From: DAHUXT01 sp036378295
GTDB taxonomy: Bacteria > Chloroflexota > Ktedonobacteria > Ktedonobacterales > JADMIN01
Direction: 5' to 3'
Assembly (NCBI GenBank): GCA_036378295.1
Contig: DASUWS010000203.1
Location: 1-64,000 of the forward strand
DNA: 64,000 nucleotides
In this document: piece by piece, positions 52,984-61,448 of the stretch
Position numbering within the stretch: the stretch's first letter is position 1
Layout of the letters: every line of letters starts with the position of its first letter
Translations under genes and position numbers: made by a program
Notes under the pieces: generated by a model
The model's input: only the letters and a program-made list of their open reading frames with translations
What the model was told of the DNA's origin: nothing
The model's database searches: none

Positions 52984-54309
52984 ATGGACCACACGGCGTC
53001 ATCTTCGACCCACCGCGAACATACTCCGGCACACAATTTCGCCGAGGCGGCAGGCATTCCAGAGTCTTCAGGTATCTCTCCCCATGCTGAGCACGTGACA
53101 GGTCGGTGGCGTTCGCTGCTCGTCTTTGCTCTGATCTTCTTTGTCGGCATCAACCTGCGCACCGTCATCCTGGCCATCGCGCCCATCTTGCCCCTGATCC
53201 AGCGCGACCTGCGTCTCTCCTATACCGCGACAGGACTGCTGACCTCGCTGCCACTCCTGCTCATGGCGGGTTTCGCCCTGCCCTCCGGGCTGCTGGCGGG
53301 ACGCCTCGGTGGGCGGCGCATCGTGGGGCTGGGGTTGACGCTGCTGGCGGTGGGTGCGGTACTGCGGGGCCTCTGGCCAGCGGTGCTGCCGCTCTATATC
53401 TTCACTGTGCTCTTGAGCCTGGGCATTACACTGGTGCAGACGACCGTGCCGGTGCTCGTACGTCAGTGGTTTCCGACGCGTATTGGCCTGGCCGCCGCGC
53501 TCTTCACCGATGGACTGATCCTGGGAGAGACGCTTGGCGCCGCATTTACCCTGCCAATCATGCAGCGCTTCCTCGGACCCGACGGCTGGCCAGGCACGAT
53601 GCTCTTCTGGGCCGCGCCAACCGTGCTTGCGCTGGCGCTCTGGCTTTTCTTTGCGCCGCCCGCCGCCGCGACGCTCCCCGCGCGATCCGCCGCTCAGGGT
53701 CAGGCAGCACGAGCGCGGGAATCTGCCGCGCCACGCCGCCGGGTGAACGCGCTGCACCTGGGCATCCTGCTGGGCTCCGGCAGCCTGATCTATTTTGGCA
53801 TGAACGCCTGGATCTCACCGTACAATGTCGCCATCGGCGCGAGCAAAGCCACGCCGCTTGCCCTGGGCGTGCTCAATGCCATCCAGTTGCCGGTGGGCCT
53901 TTCGCTCCTCCCCTTCGCGCAACGGCTGGCGGGCCGCCGCTGGCCGTTCCTGGTTGCTGGGAGCGTCTGCCTGGTAGCGATCTTCGGCTGGGTCTTCTCC
54001 CCGGTCGCCTGGCAGCCTTTCTGGGCCGCATGGCTCGGCGCCAGTTCGTCGTTCGTCTTTGTGCTGGGCATTGCTCTGCCCTCACTGCTGGCCGACCGCG
54101 CATCCGTCGCCCGGCTGGCGGGCGCGACCCTCACGATCAGCTATGGCGTCGCGTTTCTTGGTCCGCTGCTTGGCGGCTCCTTCTGGGACCTCACCCACCT
54201 GCCACAGTGGGCGTTTGCCCCCGTCAGCATCGCTGGCTTGCTCTTGATCGTCCTCGGCGCGATGCTTCCCTCGCGGACAAACTTCGGCCTGGTTGACGAA
54301 GCGAAGTAA
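52984..54309 (+). CDS. MFS transporter, CynX/NimT-like
   Basis: A 441-aa twelve-helix major facilitator resembling the cyanate / 2-nitroimidazole transporter CynX (NimT) group. Helix 1 is LLVFALIFFVGINLRTVILAIAPILPLI; then SYTATGLLTSLPLLLMAGFALPSGLLAGRLGGRR (loop 2-3 motif) follows. The N-terminal 40 residues before helix 1 are hydrophilic. I set the start at the ATG at 52984 because GAGGAG is next to it and the promoter at 52774-52801 lies upstream; the longer frame to 52771 begins inside the promoter. The substrate is not known. Confidence 0.82.
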   Translation: MDHTASSSTHREHTPAHNFAEAAGIPESSGISPHAEHVTGRWRSLLVFALIFFVGINLRTVILAIAPILPLIQRDLRLSYTATGLLTSLPLLLMAGFALPSGLLAGRLGGRRIVGLGLTLLAVGAVLRGLWPAVLPLYIFTVLLSLGITLVQTTVPVLVRQWFPTRIGLAAALFTDGLILGETLGAAFTLPIMQRFLGPDGWPGTMLFWAAPTVLALALWLFFAPPAAATLPARSAAQGQAARARESAAPRRRVNALHLGILLGSGSLIYFGMNAWISPYNVAIGASKATPLALGVLNAIQLPVGLSLLPFAQRLAGRRWPFLVAGSVCLVAIFGWVFSPVAWQPFWAAWLGASSSFVFVLGIALPSLLADRASVARLAGATLTISYGVAFLGPLLGGSFWDLTHLPQWAFAPVSIAGLLLIVLGAMLPSRTNFGLVDEAK

Positions 54310-54337
54310 ATCCGCCTGGTCAGCCCCACTGATCGCC

Positions 54338-54361
54338 AGGCGGCTCACAGATGAGCCGCCT
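54338..54361 (+). terminator. Hairpin after the MFS gene
   Basis: Perfect 10-bp stem AGGCGGCTCA (54338-54347) / TGAGCCGCCT (54352-54361), four-base loop, 29 bp past the stop. There is no T-run, so termination strength is uncertain. A TATAAT box at 54372-54377 follows and could start the next transcript. Confidence 0.55.
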
Positions 54362-54523
54362 GTAGCTCATGTATAATAGCAAGCGCTATCCCCCGGAGCA
54401 GTAGGTCAATACAACGGCAACCGTACCTATACCTTTGGAGCGGCAGCGCTGGAAGCATCAGGTTCTTCATGACACCTTCGGGTGCCAACGCTGCCGTGGA
54501 GTTTGAGTGGAGGGAGATGCCTC

Positions 54524-55000
54524 GTGAATCGTACACTGCGCATGCTCGCTATCATTGCCCTCGCCTGTCTTGGCCTCTTCTTTCTCCTGTCCCAGGTCCC
54601 GTTCTACAGGGGAACCCAAATCGCAACATCTTCAGACGGTGGAGACCTGATCCTTCCAGTGCTGCCCGCATTGCTGGTAAATCTTGTCGGGCAGACCATT
54701 TTCGCCTTCTGCCTCGGCGTCGGTGTGGCTGCGCTCGTTGCCTGTGTCCAACGGCGGCAGTGGAGGTGGGTCGTGGGACTGGTAGCGCTGCTTCTCGTGG
54801 CCGCCAATGGGTCTTATCTCATCCTTGAGCTTGCGCCGCTCCTTGGTGGACGGTTCCTGGTGTACTCGTTCGCGCCCTTTGTGGCCCTGGTTCCCGAAGC
54901 GCTCCCCCCACTCGCTGTCATAGCCTATACCCTGTCCCCTCTCGGCGACTTCCCCGGCCAATTCAGCCCGTCTCCATCAGCGACAGAAAACGTGGTGTGA
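54524..55000 (+). CDS. Hypothetical membrane protein, four helices
   Basis: A 158-aa membrane protein with four hydrophobic segments (MLAIIALACLGLFFLLSQV, LPALLVNLVGQTIFAFCLGVGVAALVA, VVGLVALLLVAANGSYLILELA, FLVYSFAPFVALV) and a short polar tail. No family recognised. The GTG at 54524 has GGAGGGAG seven bases upstream. It precedes the RNHCP and pyr genes on the same strand; a functional link is unproven. Confidence 0.65.
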   Translation: MNRTLRMLAIIALACLGLFFLLSQVPFYRGTQIATSSDGGDLILPVLPALLVNLVGQTIFAFCLGVGVAALVACVQRRQWRWVVGLVALLLVAANGSYLILELAPLLGGRFLVYSFAPFVALVPEALPPLAVIAYTLSPLGDFPGQFSPSPSATENVV

Positions 55001-55143
55001 TATCTGCGTGAATGGCGGCAGCCCGGCCGGTGGGAGAGCATCCCTCCCCGCGACTTGACGCCGTAGCCTTGTGGGCAATACCATACCGGATGGCGCAAAA
55101 CAGAACGGGGCGCGTGAATCAGTCACCCAGGCGGGAGCAACGC

Positions 55144-55578
55144 ATGGCAAAACATGGGGCACGAGGCAGCCGGAACGCGCGAGATACCCGGCGGCGCGAC
55201 GCCCGTTATGGCCGGAACGCTCCGCCCGGCCCCAACCCGCAAGATCAGAGCTTTACCTGTGGCCACTGCCAGCGTTTTGTCGGGCCGCTCCCCAGCGGCG
55301 GGCATCACCGCAACCATTGCCCCTACTGCCTCTACTCGCGCCATGTCGACGCGGTGAAGTCTGGCGACCGGCTGAGCGGCTGCGGTGGCATAATGGCGCC
55401 CATCGGTGCGTTCCAGCGGCCCAATGGCGAGCATGTCATCGTCCATCGCTGCGAGCGCTGTGGCTTCGAGCGCTTCAATCGCATCCAGGCAGACGACGAT
55501 TTCGATCTCGTGCTCTCGCTGCCCGTCGTCCCGCCACGCTCGGCAAAACCGCCGACCAACGAGACGCCCGCCGAATGA
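55144..55578 (+). CDS. RNHCP-domain protein
   Basis: A 144-aa protein of the RNHCP family, named for the motif RNHCPYCLYSRHVD seen here (reads HRNHCPYCLYSRHVDAV). Further Cys pairs (FTCGHCQRF, RCERCGFERFNR) suggest zinc binding. Role unknown; possibly a nucleic-acid-binding or ribosome-linked factor. The basic N-terminus is low complexity. The ATG at 55144 has GGAG close upstream; an earlier Met at 55090 has none. It is 27 bp upstream of pyrF. Confidence 0.85.
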   Translation: MAKHGARGSRNARDTRRRDARYGRNAPPGPNPQDQSFTCGHCQRFVGPLPSGGHHRNHCPYCLYSRHVDAVKSGDRLSGCGGIMAPIGAFQRPNGEHVIVHRCERCGFERFNRIQADDDFDLVLSLPVVPPRSAKPPTNETPAE

Positions 55579-55605
55579 ACAACTGAACAGACAGGAGAAG
55601 GCATC

Positions 55606-56502
55606 GTGACCGACGCGATATCCGCCACGGCAGGGACCGGAGGCTTTCTGGAGAAGGTGCGACGCCGCTGGCACGATGGGCGAACGTTGCTCTGTATCGG
55701 GCTGGACCTGGAGCTGGATAGGCTGCCGGAAGCACACAAAGGTAGCGGTAGCAGCGGCGGCGATGTCGAGACAGCGTTTTTCGCTTTCAATGCCGCCATC
55801 ATAGATGCCACCGCCGATCTCGTCTGTGCTTACAAGCCGAACGCCGCCTTCTATGAGCGCCATGGCGCCGCGGGCTGGAATGCGCTCGCCCGCACCATCG
55901 CCTACATCCACAGCCGCTACCCGGATATACCTGTGCTGCTGGACGCCAAGCGCGGCGATATCGGCAGCACCGCCGAGGCTTATGCCGCTGCGATCTTCGA
56001 TACGCTGGGCGCCGATGCCGTCACGCTGCATCCTTACCTTGGCGGCGACGCGCTGCAGCCGTTCCTGAAGCGGGCCGACCGGGGCTGCTTCATCCTCGTC
56101 CACACGTCGAATCCCGGCGCGGACGAGTTCCAGCATCTCACGGTACACGCGAGCGGGGAAGTGATGGCGCAGCCGCTCTACATAGCGGTGGCGCGGACCG
56201 TGGCACACGACTGGAATACCAATGGCAACTGCGGACTGGTGGTTGGCGCGACCTATCCGGAGCAGATTCGGATGGTGCGCCAGGCGGTGGGCGATCTGCC
56301 GCTGCTGATACCGGGCATCGGCGCGCAGGGCGGCGATCTCGCCGCGTCGGTCACTGGCGGGTTGGACAACCAGGGCGCTGGCCTGCTCCTCAGCGCGTCG
56401 CGCAGCGTCATCTACGCGTCGGGTGGCGCGGACTTCGCCGAGGTGGCCCGGGGCGAGGCCCAGCGATTGCGCGAGGCTATTGAGGGGTTACGAAGGCAGT
56501 GA
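55606..56502 (+). CDS. pyrF: Orotidine 5'-phosphate decarboxylase, type 2
   Basis: Final enzyme of UMP synthesis, decarboxylating OMP in the cytosol. A 298-aa protein of the longer type 2 form: LLCIGLDLELDRLPEA, the catalytic LLDAKRGDIGSTAEAYA (Asp-Lys-Asp network), DAVTLHPYLGGDALQPFL and GLVVGATYPEQIRMVRQAV, then IPGIGAQGGDL. GTG start with AGGAG eight bases upstream. It heads a pyrF-pyrE-pyrD set on the plus strand, though 190 bp separates it from pyrE. Confidence 0.95.
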   Translation: MTDAISATAGTGGFLEKVRRRWHDGRTLLCIGLDLELDRLPEAHKGSGSSGGDVETAFFAFNAAIIDATADLVCAYKPNAAFYERHGAAGWNALARTIAYIHSRYPDIPVLLDAKRGDIGSTAEAYAAAIFDTLGADAVTLHPYLGGDALQPFLKRADRGCFILVHTSNPGADEFQHLTVHASGEVMAQPLYIAVARTVAHDWNTNGNCGLVVGATYPEQIRMVRQAVGDLPLLIPGIGAQGGDLAASVTGGLDNQGAGLLLSASRSVIYASGGADFAEVARGEAQRLREAIEGLRRQ

Positions 56503-56691
56503 GGATGAGGCTAGAGATAATGAGACCTCCGCGGCACGCATACCGCCGCTCATCCCGATCGTTCAGCAATCACTCCAATGGCGAGCAGATACGGTGCAGG
56601 CAGGATTGGCCGCGGGTCTTCAGTCTGCGGCGGGGGAACTCTTGCACCCAACCATCCATGTCGATGAACAGAGTCGACGGCAACAAGATAG

Positions 56692-57360
56692 ATGAATGGG
56701 GTACACCAGATGAGCGATGAAATGACAATGACCGCGACACAGCGGGCGTTTGCCGATGCGCTGCTGGAATGCGGCGCGGTGAAGTTCGGCGCGTTCCGTC
56801 TGAAGCTGCACGAGCGCGAGCCGGATGCGCCGCTCTCGCCCATTTATGTGGATTTGCGTGTGCTGCGCTCCTGGCCCGACGCCATGGATAGAGCCGTCGC
56901 CGTCCTCAAGGAGATGATCGACGCGAAGCAGCTCGCATTCACTCGCTACGCCGACATTCCCATGGCCGCGACGCCGCTGGTCGCCATCCTGATGTACCAG
57001 ACGCGCGTTCCGATGATTACGCCGCGTGAGGCCAAGACGCATGGCATCGCGGGTACGATCAACGGCGACTTCTCGCTGGGCGAGACGGTGCTGGTCATCG
57101 ACGATCTGGTGACGCACGCCGATAGCAAGCTCGAAGCAATCCGCGTGCTCGAAGCCAATGGCCTGAACGTGCGGGATGTCGCCGTGCTGATTGACCGCGA
57201 GCAGGGCGCCCCAGAGCAACTTGCCGCCGCTGGATACACGCTGCACGCCGCGCTCAAACTCAGCCAGCTTCTGGCATACTGGCGCGATTCCAGCGCGATT
57301 GACGAGGCCACCTTCGAGCGCGTGCGCGCCTATCAGGCCGCGAATCAGGCAAAATCGTGA
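56692..57360 (+). CDS. pyrE: Orotate phosphoribosyltransferase-like protein
   Basis: A 222-aa phosphoribosyltransferase, probably joining orotate to PRPP. The PRPP-binding motif is VLVIDDLVTHADS (about residues 133-145), with MITPREAKTHGIAGTINGD before it, where PyrE has the flexible Lys-rich loop. Its position between pyrF and pyrD supports the assignment. The loop is not identical to model PyrE and lacks the usual RKExK pattern, so substrate preference should be confirmed. No convincing ribosome-binding site marks the start; Met7 (56710) is an alternative. It overlaps pyrD by 4 bp. Confidence 0.85.
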   Translation: MNGVHQMSDEMTMTATQRAFADALLECGAVKFGAFRLKLHEREPDAPLSPIYVDLRVLRSWPDAMDRAVAVLKEMIDAKQLAFTRYADIPMAATPLVAILMYQTRVPMITPREAKTHGIAGTINGDFSLGETVLVIDDLVTHADSKLEAIRVLEANGLNVRDVAVLIDREQGAPEQLAAAGYTLHAALKLSQLLAYWRDSSAIDEATFERVRAYQAANQAKS

Positions 57361-58463
57361 TCTACCGCCGCCTGCTGCGCCCCATCCTCTTCAACGTCGC
57401 CGGACGCGATGCCGAGGCCATCCATGAGCGGGTGCTGGGGATGCTGGCGCGCGTCTCAGCCTCGCCTGCGATGACGCGGGCGCTCGCACGGTTCGCGGCA
57501 ATGGCCTGGCCCGGCGACCTGGGGCGCGAGCGCGAGGTCTTTGGCCTGCGCTTCCCCCATCCCATCGGGCTGGCGGCTGGCTTCGACAAGAACGCGCGCG
57601 CTGTTCCAGCGCTGGCGGCGCTCGGCTTCGGCTTCGTCGAGATCGGCACCATTACCCGCTTCGCGCAGCCGGGCAATCCACGCCCGCGCCTCTTTCGCAT
57701 CACCAGCGATCAGGCGCTCATCAATCGCATGGGCTTCAACAATGACGGCGCGGATGTCATCGCCAAACGGCTCGCCCAACTGCCCAGTGCATCTGTGCCG
57801 CTGGGCGTCAGTCTGGGCAAATCAAAGGCGACGCCGCTCGAAGATGCTGTCAGCGATTATCTGGCCTCGCTCGAACGGCTCTATCTCTGGGCCGATTACT
57901 TCGCCGTCAACGTCAGCTCGCCCAACACGCCGGGACTCCGCGCCCTCCAGGAACGCGACCGGTTAGATACCCTGTTGGCGGCGCTCCAGGCGCGGTTGCG
58001 CGAACGCGCGGAGGCGGATGGCGAGCGCCCGAAGCCACTGCTGGTGAAGGTTGCCCCAGATCTGGACGAGGCAGCGCTGGATGAGGTGGTTGAGGTATGT
58101 CTGGCGCGCGGAGCCAGCGGCCTGATCGCGGTCAACACTACCACCAGCCGCGATGGCCTGAGCGCCGCCGTCCCCGCTGCTCTGCGCGATGAGCCAGGGG
58201 GACTGAGCGGGCGCCCATTACATGCCCGCGCCGTCGCGGTGGTGCGTACGCTGGCGCATCGGAGCGAGGGTCGCCTGCCGATCATTGGCTGCGGCGGCAT
58301 TTTCACCGTGGACGACGCGCAGCGGATGCTCGATGTGGGCGCGTCTCTGCTCCAGCTCTATACGAGCTTCATCTACGAAGGTCCGGGCATCGCCCGCCGC
58401 CTGGCGCACCTGCTGGCGCAGCGCGAGGCGCGTACACAATCGCTACCACTCGGCGATGCCTGA
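57357..58463 (+). CDS. pyrD: Dihydroorotate dehydrogenase, class 2 (quinone)
   Basis: A 368-aa membrane-associated flavoenzyme oxidising dihydroorotate with quinone. Class 2 features are an N-terminal amphipathic membrane segment (IYRRLLRPILFNVAGRDAEAIHE), the FMN site LAAGFDKNARAVPAL, RMGFNNDG and the catalytic Ser in NVSSPNTPGLRALQ; then VKVAPDLDE and IGCGGIFTVDDAQRML. GTG start overlaps the pyrE stop (GTGA). It is convergent with murE, with a 38-bp gap. Confidence 0.95.
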   Translation: MIYRRLLRPILFNVAGRDAEAIHERVLGMLARVSASPAMTRALARFAAMAWPGDLGREREVFGLRFPHPIGLAAGFDKNARAVPALAALGFGFVEIGTITRFAQPGNPRPRLFRITSDQALINRMGFNNDGADVIAKRLAQLPSASVPLGVSLGKSKATPLEDAVSDYLASLERLYLWADYFAVNVSSPNTPGLRALQERDRLDTLLAALQARLRERAEADGERPKPLLVKVAPDLDEAALDEVVEVCLARGASGLIAVNTTTSRDGLSAAVPAALRDEPGGLSGRPLHARAVAVVRTLAHRSEGRLPIIGCGGIFTVDDAQRMLDVGASLLQLYTSFIYEGPGIARRLAHLLAQREARTQSLPLGDA

Positions 58464-58501
58464 CATTCCCCCAAAGGCACATGGGGTACACCTTCGCTGA
58501 T

Positions 58502-60064
58502 CTAGCTCTTGTCCTCATGGTGGGACGCGCGACGGGCAAGCGCATTGGTGATAGCGGCAAACTCATCCCATGGGGTCTCGACAGTCCCATATGCCATCGA
58601 GCGCTCGTGCGCTTTCCCGCAGCAAATAACGAGATCACCCGGACGCGCCAGCTCTATGGCGGTATCAATGGCCTCCTGCCTGTCTGGAACGCGGAAGAAA
58701 TCAGCACCTTCCTGTTTGCCGTTGGCGGTCATTCCAGATGCGATCTCTTCGATAATTGCGTTGACATCTTCAGTCCTTGGATCTTCCGCCGTCAGAATGG
58801 CAAGATCAGCCGCGCAAGCAACTTCACCCATAAGGCGGCGCTTCTGAACATCACGCAGACCGGCTGAGCCGAATACGAGAATGACTCGCCCCGCTGAGTG
58901 GAGCAACGCCCGAGCCGTCACGATGACCTGCGCAAGCGAGTTCGGGGTATGCGCAAAATCGACCGCTACATCGAACTGCCCCTGGTGGACATATTCCATT
59001 CGGCCCTTGACCCGATGGACTGACTGCAATCCGCGCACAATATCTTCCAGTTGTGCCCCTAGCGCAATGCCAGCTCCGGCGGCTGCCAGGGCATTAGCGA
59101 CATTGAACGTACCGATTTGCGCGAGTTGAACGTCCGTCTCTCCCAGGGGGGTACTCAGATGGAAATGCGTCCCCTCATGACTCACACGAATCTCGCTGGC
59201 TGTGACCATGGCTTCTCCATCTGAGCCAGCGGCATACGTAATCGTCTGGTCTGCTGCGATTTCCCGCAGAAACGGGTACGACCGATCTTCGCTATTGAGG
59301 ATGCTGCTCTTGGGAATCCCTGGCTTGCGCTGAGACGTGCTGAGGGATTGGAACAAGCGAGCTTTCGCCTGCATATAACGCTCCCAGGTTCCATGCCAGT
59401 CCAGATGCTCATGGGTAATGTTGGTGACAACGGCAACATCGTAGTCGATGTAGGCGACGCGCTCCTGATCCAGCGCGTGGGAGGTCGTCTCCAGCACGAC
59501 CGCCTGGCATCCTGCCTGTTCCATCCGCGCAAGATACCCTTGAAGGTCGAACGCTTCAGGGGTTGTCGTGTGGAAACCCGTGTCGAGCGCTTCGTTGCCG
59601 ATATATGCCGCAATAGTAGAGATCAACCCGGTTTGCAGGCCGTGAGCGGAGAGAATGCCATGGATGTAGGTGGATGTTGTGGTCTTGCCATCCGTTCCCG
59701 TGACCCCTACGACGGTCATACGATGGGTGGGGAAGTTGTAAAACGCTGAGGATAGTAAGGCAAAAGCGCGGCGACCGTCCTGGACCTGCCAATAGGGTAC
59801 GGGCGATCCAGCAAGCGCAGGGAGTTCCGCTCGGGGCAGTTCCCCGACGATAGCGACTGTCCCGGCGCTCAAAGCATTGGCGATGTAGCGATGTCCGTCA
59901 GTGCCTTGTCCCTTGCGCGCGACGAAGATGCTGCCGCTCTGCACCTGGCGCGAGTCTTCGGCGATACTGGTGATTCGCGTTTCTTCAGAGAGAGGCGCAT
60001 CCGTCGATAAATCTCCCCATGCCTTCGGGAGCCGTAGCAATAACGTACGCAGCAAGAGTGCCAT
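58502..60064 (-). CDS. murE: UDP-N-acetylmuramyl-tripeptide synthetase (MurE)
   Basis: Adds the third amino acid to UDP-MurNAc-dipeptide, using ATP, in the cytosol. A 520-aa Mur ligase: VAIVGELPRAEL, P-loop VVGVTGTDGKTTTSTYI, FHTTTPEAFDLQGYL, the carbamylated-Lys context MQAKARLFQSL, and a C-terminal domain with VFGSAGLRDVQKRRLMG. The specificity motif that is DNPR in meso-diaminopimelate enzymes reads EDPRTEDVN here, so the third residue may be Lys, Orn or another amino acid. It lies 51 bp downstream of YfiH on the same strand. Confidence 0.92.
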   Translation of the reverse strand: MALLLRTLLLRLPKAWGDLSTDAPLSEETRITSIAEDSRQVQSGSIFVARKGQGTDGHRYIANALSAGTVAIVGELPRAELPALAGSPVPYWQVQDGRRAFALLSSAFYNFPTHRMTVVGVTGTDGKTTTSTYIHGILSAHGLQTGLISTIAAYIGNEALDTGFHTTTPEAFDLQGYLARMEQAGCQAVVLETTSHALDQERVAYIDYDVAVVTNITHEHLDWHGTWERYMQAKARLFQSLSTSQRKPGIPKSSILNSEDRSYPFLREIAADQTITYAAGSDGEAMVTASEIRVSHEGTHFHLSTPLGETDVQLAQIGTFNVANALAAAGAGIALGAQLEDIVRGLQSVHRVKGRMEYVHQGQFDVAVDFAHTPNSLAQVIVTARALLHSAGRVILVFGSAGLRDVQKRRLMGEVACAADLAILTAEDPRTEDVNAIIEEIASGMTANGKQEGADFFRVPDRQEAIDTAIELARPGDLVICCGKAHERSMAYGTVETPWDEFAAITNALARRASHHEDKS

Positions 60065-60115
60065 CTAACAGACCCGCTTCCATCTGAACGTACCCAACAC
60101 AACACCAGTTACACC

Positions 60116-60955
60116 TTATACGAGACCCAACACGACCGCGAAACGTCCAGTATGCCCACCTTCCATCCTATGTGAGAAAAACAGATCCGTCCGGGATCCT
60201 GGGCAAAGGTCACTTACGGTGATGTGCTGGTCTGGAATCCCCAGCTCTACCAGTTGAGCATGATTGGATGCCGCAAGATCCAGACGTAGCGACTCGCGCT
60301 CGATACCACTCTCCTCTTGAACGTTCACCGTGAGAAAGCGAGCGGTCTTACGGACGAAGGCATTGGCCTCGAATGCCTGGCGAACAGGCGCGTCTACTTC
60401 ATAGCAGCAGGGGCCGATACTCGGCGCGATAGCTGCCAGAAGATCAGACGGTTTCGTGGCGTAACGTTCCCGCATCATTTCAAGCGTATTGCGCACAATG
60501 GCACCTTGCGTTCCACGCCAACCAGCGTGGGTCAGGCCAATAGCCCGGTGAACGGGATCAACGAGCATGACAACCGCGCAATCAGCGACGGCCCAGAACA
60601 AGCCAATACCGCGCACTTGCGTGATAAACGCGTCGCATCCCTCAGGCAGGATATTCGCGGCTGGCGCGCGCCAATCAATGTCCTGCGCCGTCACTTCGCG
60701 CACGGAGCTGCCCTGTAATGGTCGTGTTCCCACGAGCACGGGTTGGCCAGGGAGAGTGGCACGTATCCGCCGATAGTTTTCGGCACGCGCCGCGGGATCA
60801 TCCTGCGTGGTGGGTCCAGCATTCAACGTATGATACGGTGCGGAACTGACTCCGCCATAGCGTCCGAAGACGCCATGCGTCACCAGGTCGCTACGCATCC
60901 GCAGCGATTCAAACTGAAACCAGGTAATCTGCTCATTCTGATGCTGGATCATCAC
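60116..60955 (-). CDS. pgeF: YfiH/PgeF family protein (laccase-domain, peptidoglycan editing factor)
   Basis: A 279-aa COG1496 protein. Features are VTHGVFGRYGGVSSAPYHTLN, WAVADCAVVMLVDP, GLTHAGWRGTQGAIV (metal His), IAPSIGPCCYEV and DLCPGSRTDLFFSHR. E. coli YfiH removes L-Ser-containing UDP-MurNAc and keeps the first stem residue correct; relatives also cleave purine nucleosides. Its place directly before murE supports the peptidoglycan editing role. GTG at 60955 or the adjacent ATG at 60952 starts it; the ribosome-binding site is weak. Confidence 0.9.
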   Translation of the reverse strand: MMIQHQNEQITWFQFESLRMRSDLVTHGVFGRYGGVSSAPYHTLNAGPTTQDDPAARAENYRRIRATLPGQPVLVGTRPLQGSSVREVTAQDIDWRAPAANILPEGCDAFITQVRGIGLFWAVADCAVVMLVDPVHRAIGLTHAGWRGTQGAIVRNTLEMMRERYATKPSDLLAAIAPSIGPCCYEVDAPVRQAFEANAFVRKTARFLTVNVQEESGIERESLRLDLAASNHAQLVELGIPDQHITVSDLCPGSRTDLFFSHRMEGGHTGRFAVVLGLV

Positions 60956-60966
60956 GGATATGCTTT

Positions 60967-61305
60967 CTAGGCGATGCCAAAATCATCTATGGCGCGATTC
61001 AGTCCCAATCTACCATAGATTGTCCTTGCTTCTGCCAGGGCCGAAGCGCCACGAAGGGAGCCCGAGTCTGCTCGCAAGAGAAAAGCGCCCATGGCAACGA
61101 GCGCATCAGTGCGCCGCAATGGCCACTCACTCTTCTCTACCAGGGCAAGACTCTGTTCCAAGAGTTCTTTGGCACGTGCACTATCCTGCCCTTTTTCGGC
61201 ACAGAGCGCAAGCCCCCGCAGAGCTTGAATCTGCTCTAGTAGATACTCACTCTGCATGGCGAAGCGCAGCGTCGTGGCAAAGCACGTGCGAGAGCGACGA
61301 CCCAA
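60967..61305 (-). pseudogene. TPR-like C-terminal fragment of a large regulator
   Basis: A 112-codon frame reads LEQIQALRGLALCAEKGQDSARAKELLEQSLALVEKSEW, a TPR-type helical pair like the C-terminal tail of LuxR or BTAD ATPase regulators. There is no ribosome-binding site at either possible start (61305 or 61257), and the rest of such a regulator is absent upstream, where the secG promoter begins. It is probably the remnant of a truncated gene. Confidence 0.5.
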
Positions 61306-61318
61306 GAGGTGTAGCCAG

Positions 61319-61348
61319 TTGCGGGTTTTTGGCGGAGGGTGTTAAAAT
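61319..61348 (+). promoter_or_regulatory. Promoter for secG
   Basis: TTGCGG (61319-61324) and TAAAAT (61343-61348) with an 18-bp spacer. The start of transcription would be about 61355, right at an in-frame ATG at 61356, so a leaderless start or a leader of about 93 bases to the GTG at 61449 are both possible. Confidence 0.6.
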
Positions 61349-61448
61349 AACATAGATGGTGTCTCGTATGACTTCCAGGGTTTGCGAGACGCTCGCAAGA
61401 GAGACAGAACGGAACGGTACGATTCGCAGCGAGAAGCGAGGGCGGCGC

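Noticed and set aside
52680..53090. Frame with a hydrophobic segment before the MFS gene
   Set aside because: It crosses the MFS promoter, has no ribosome-binding site and its 3' half is a shadow of the MFS gene.
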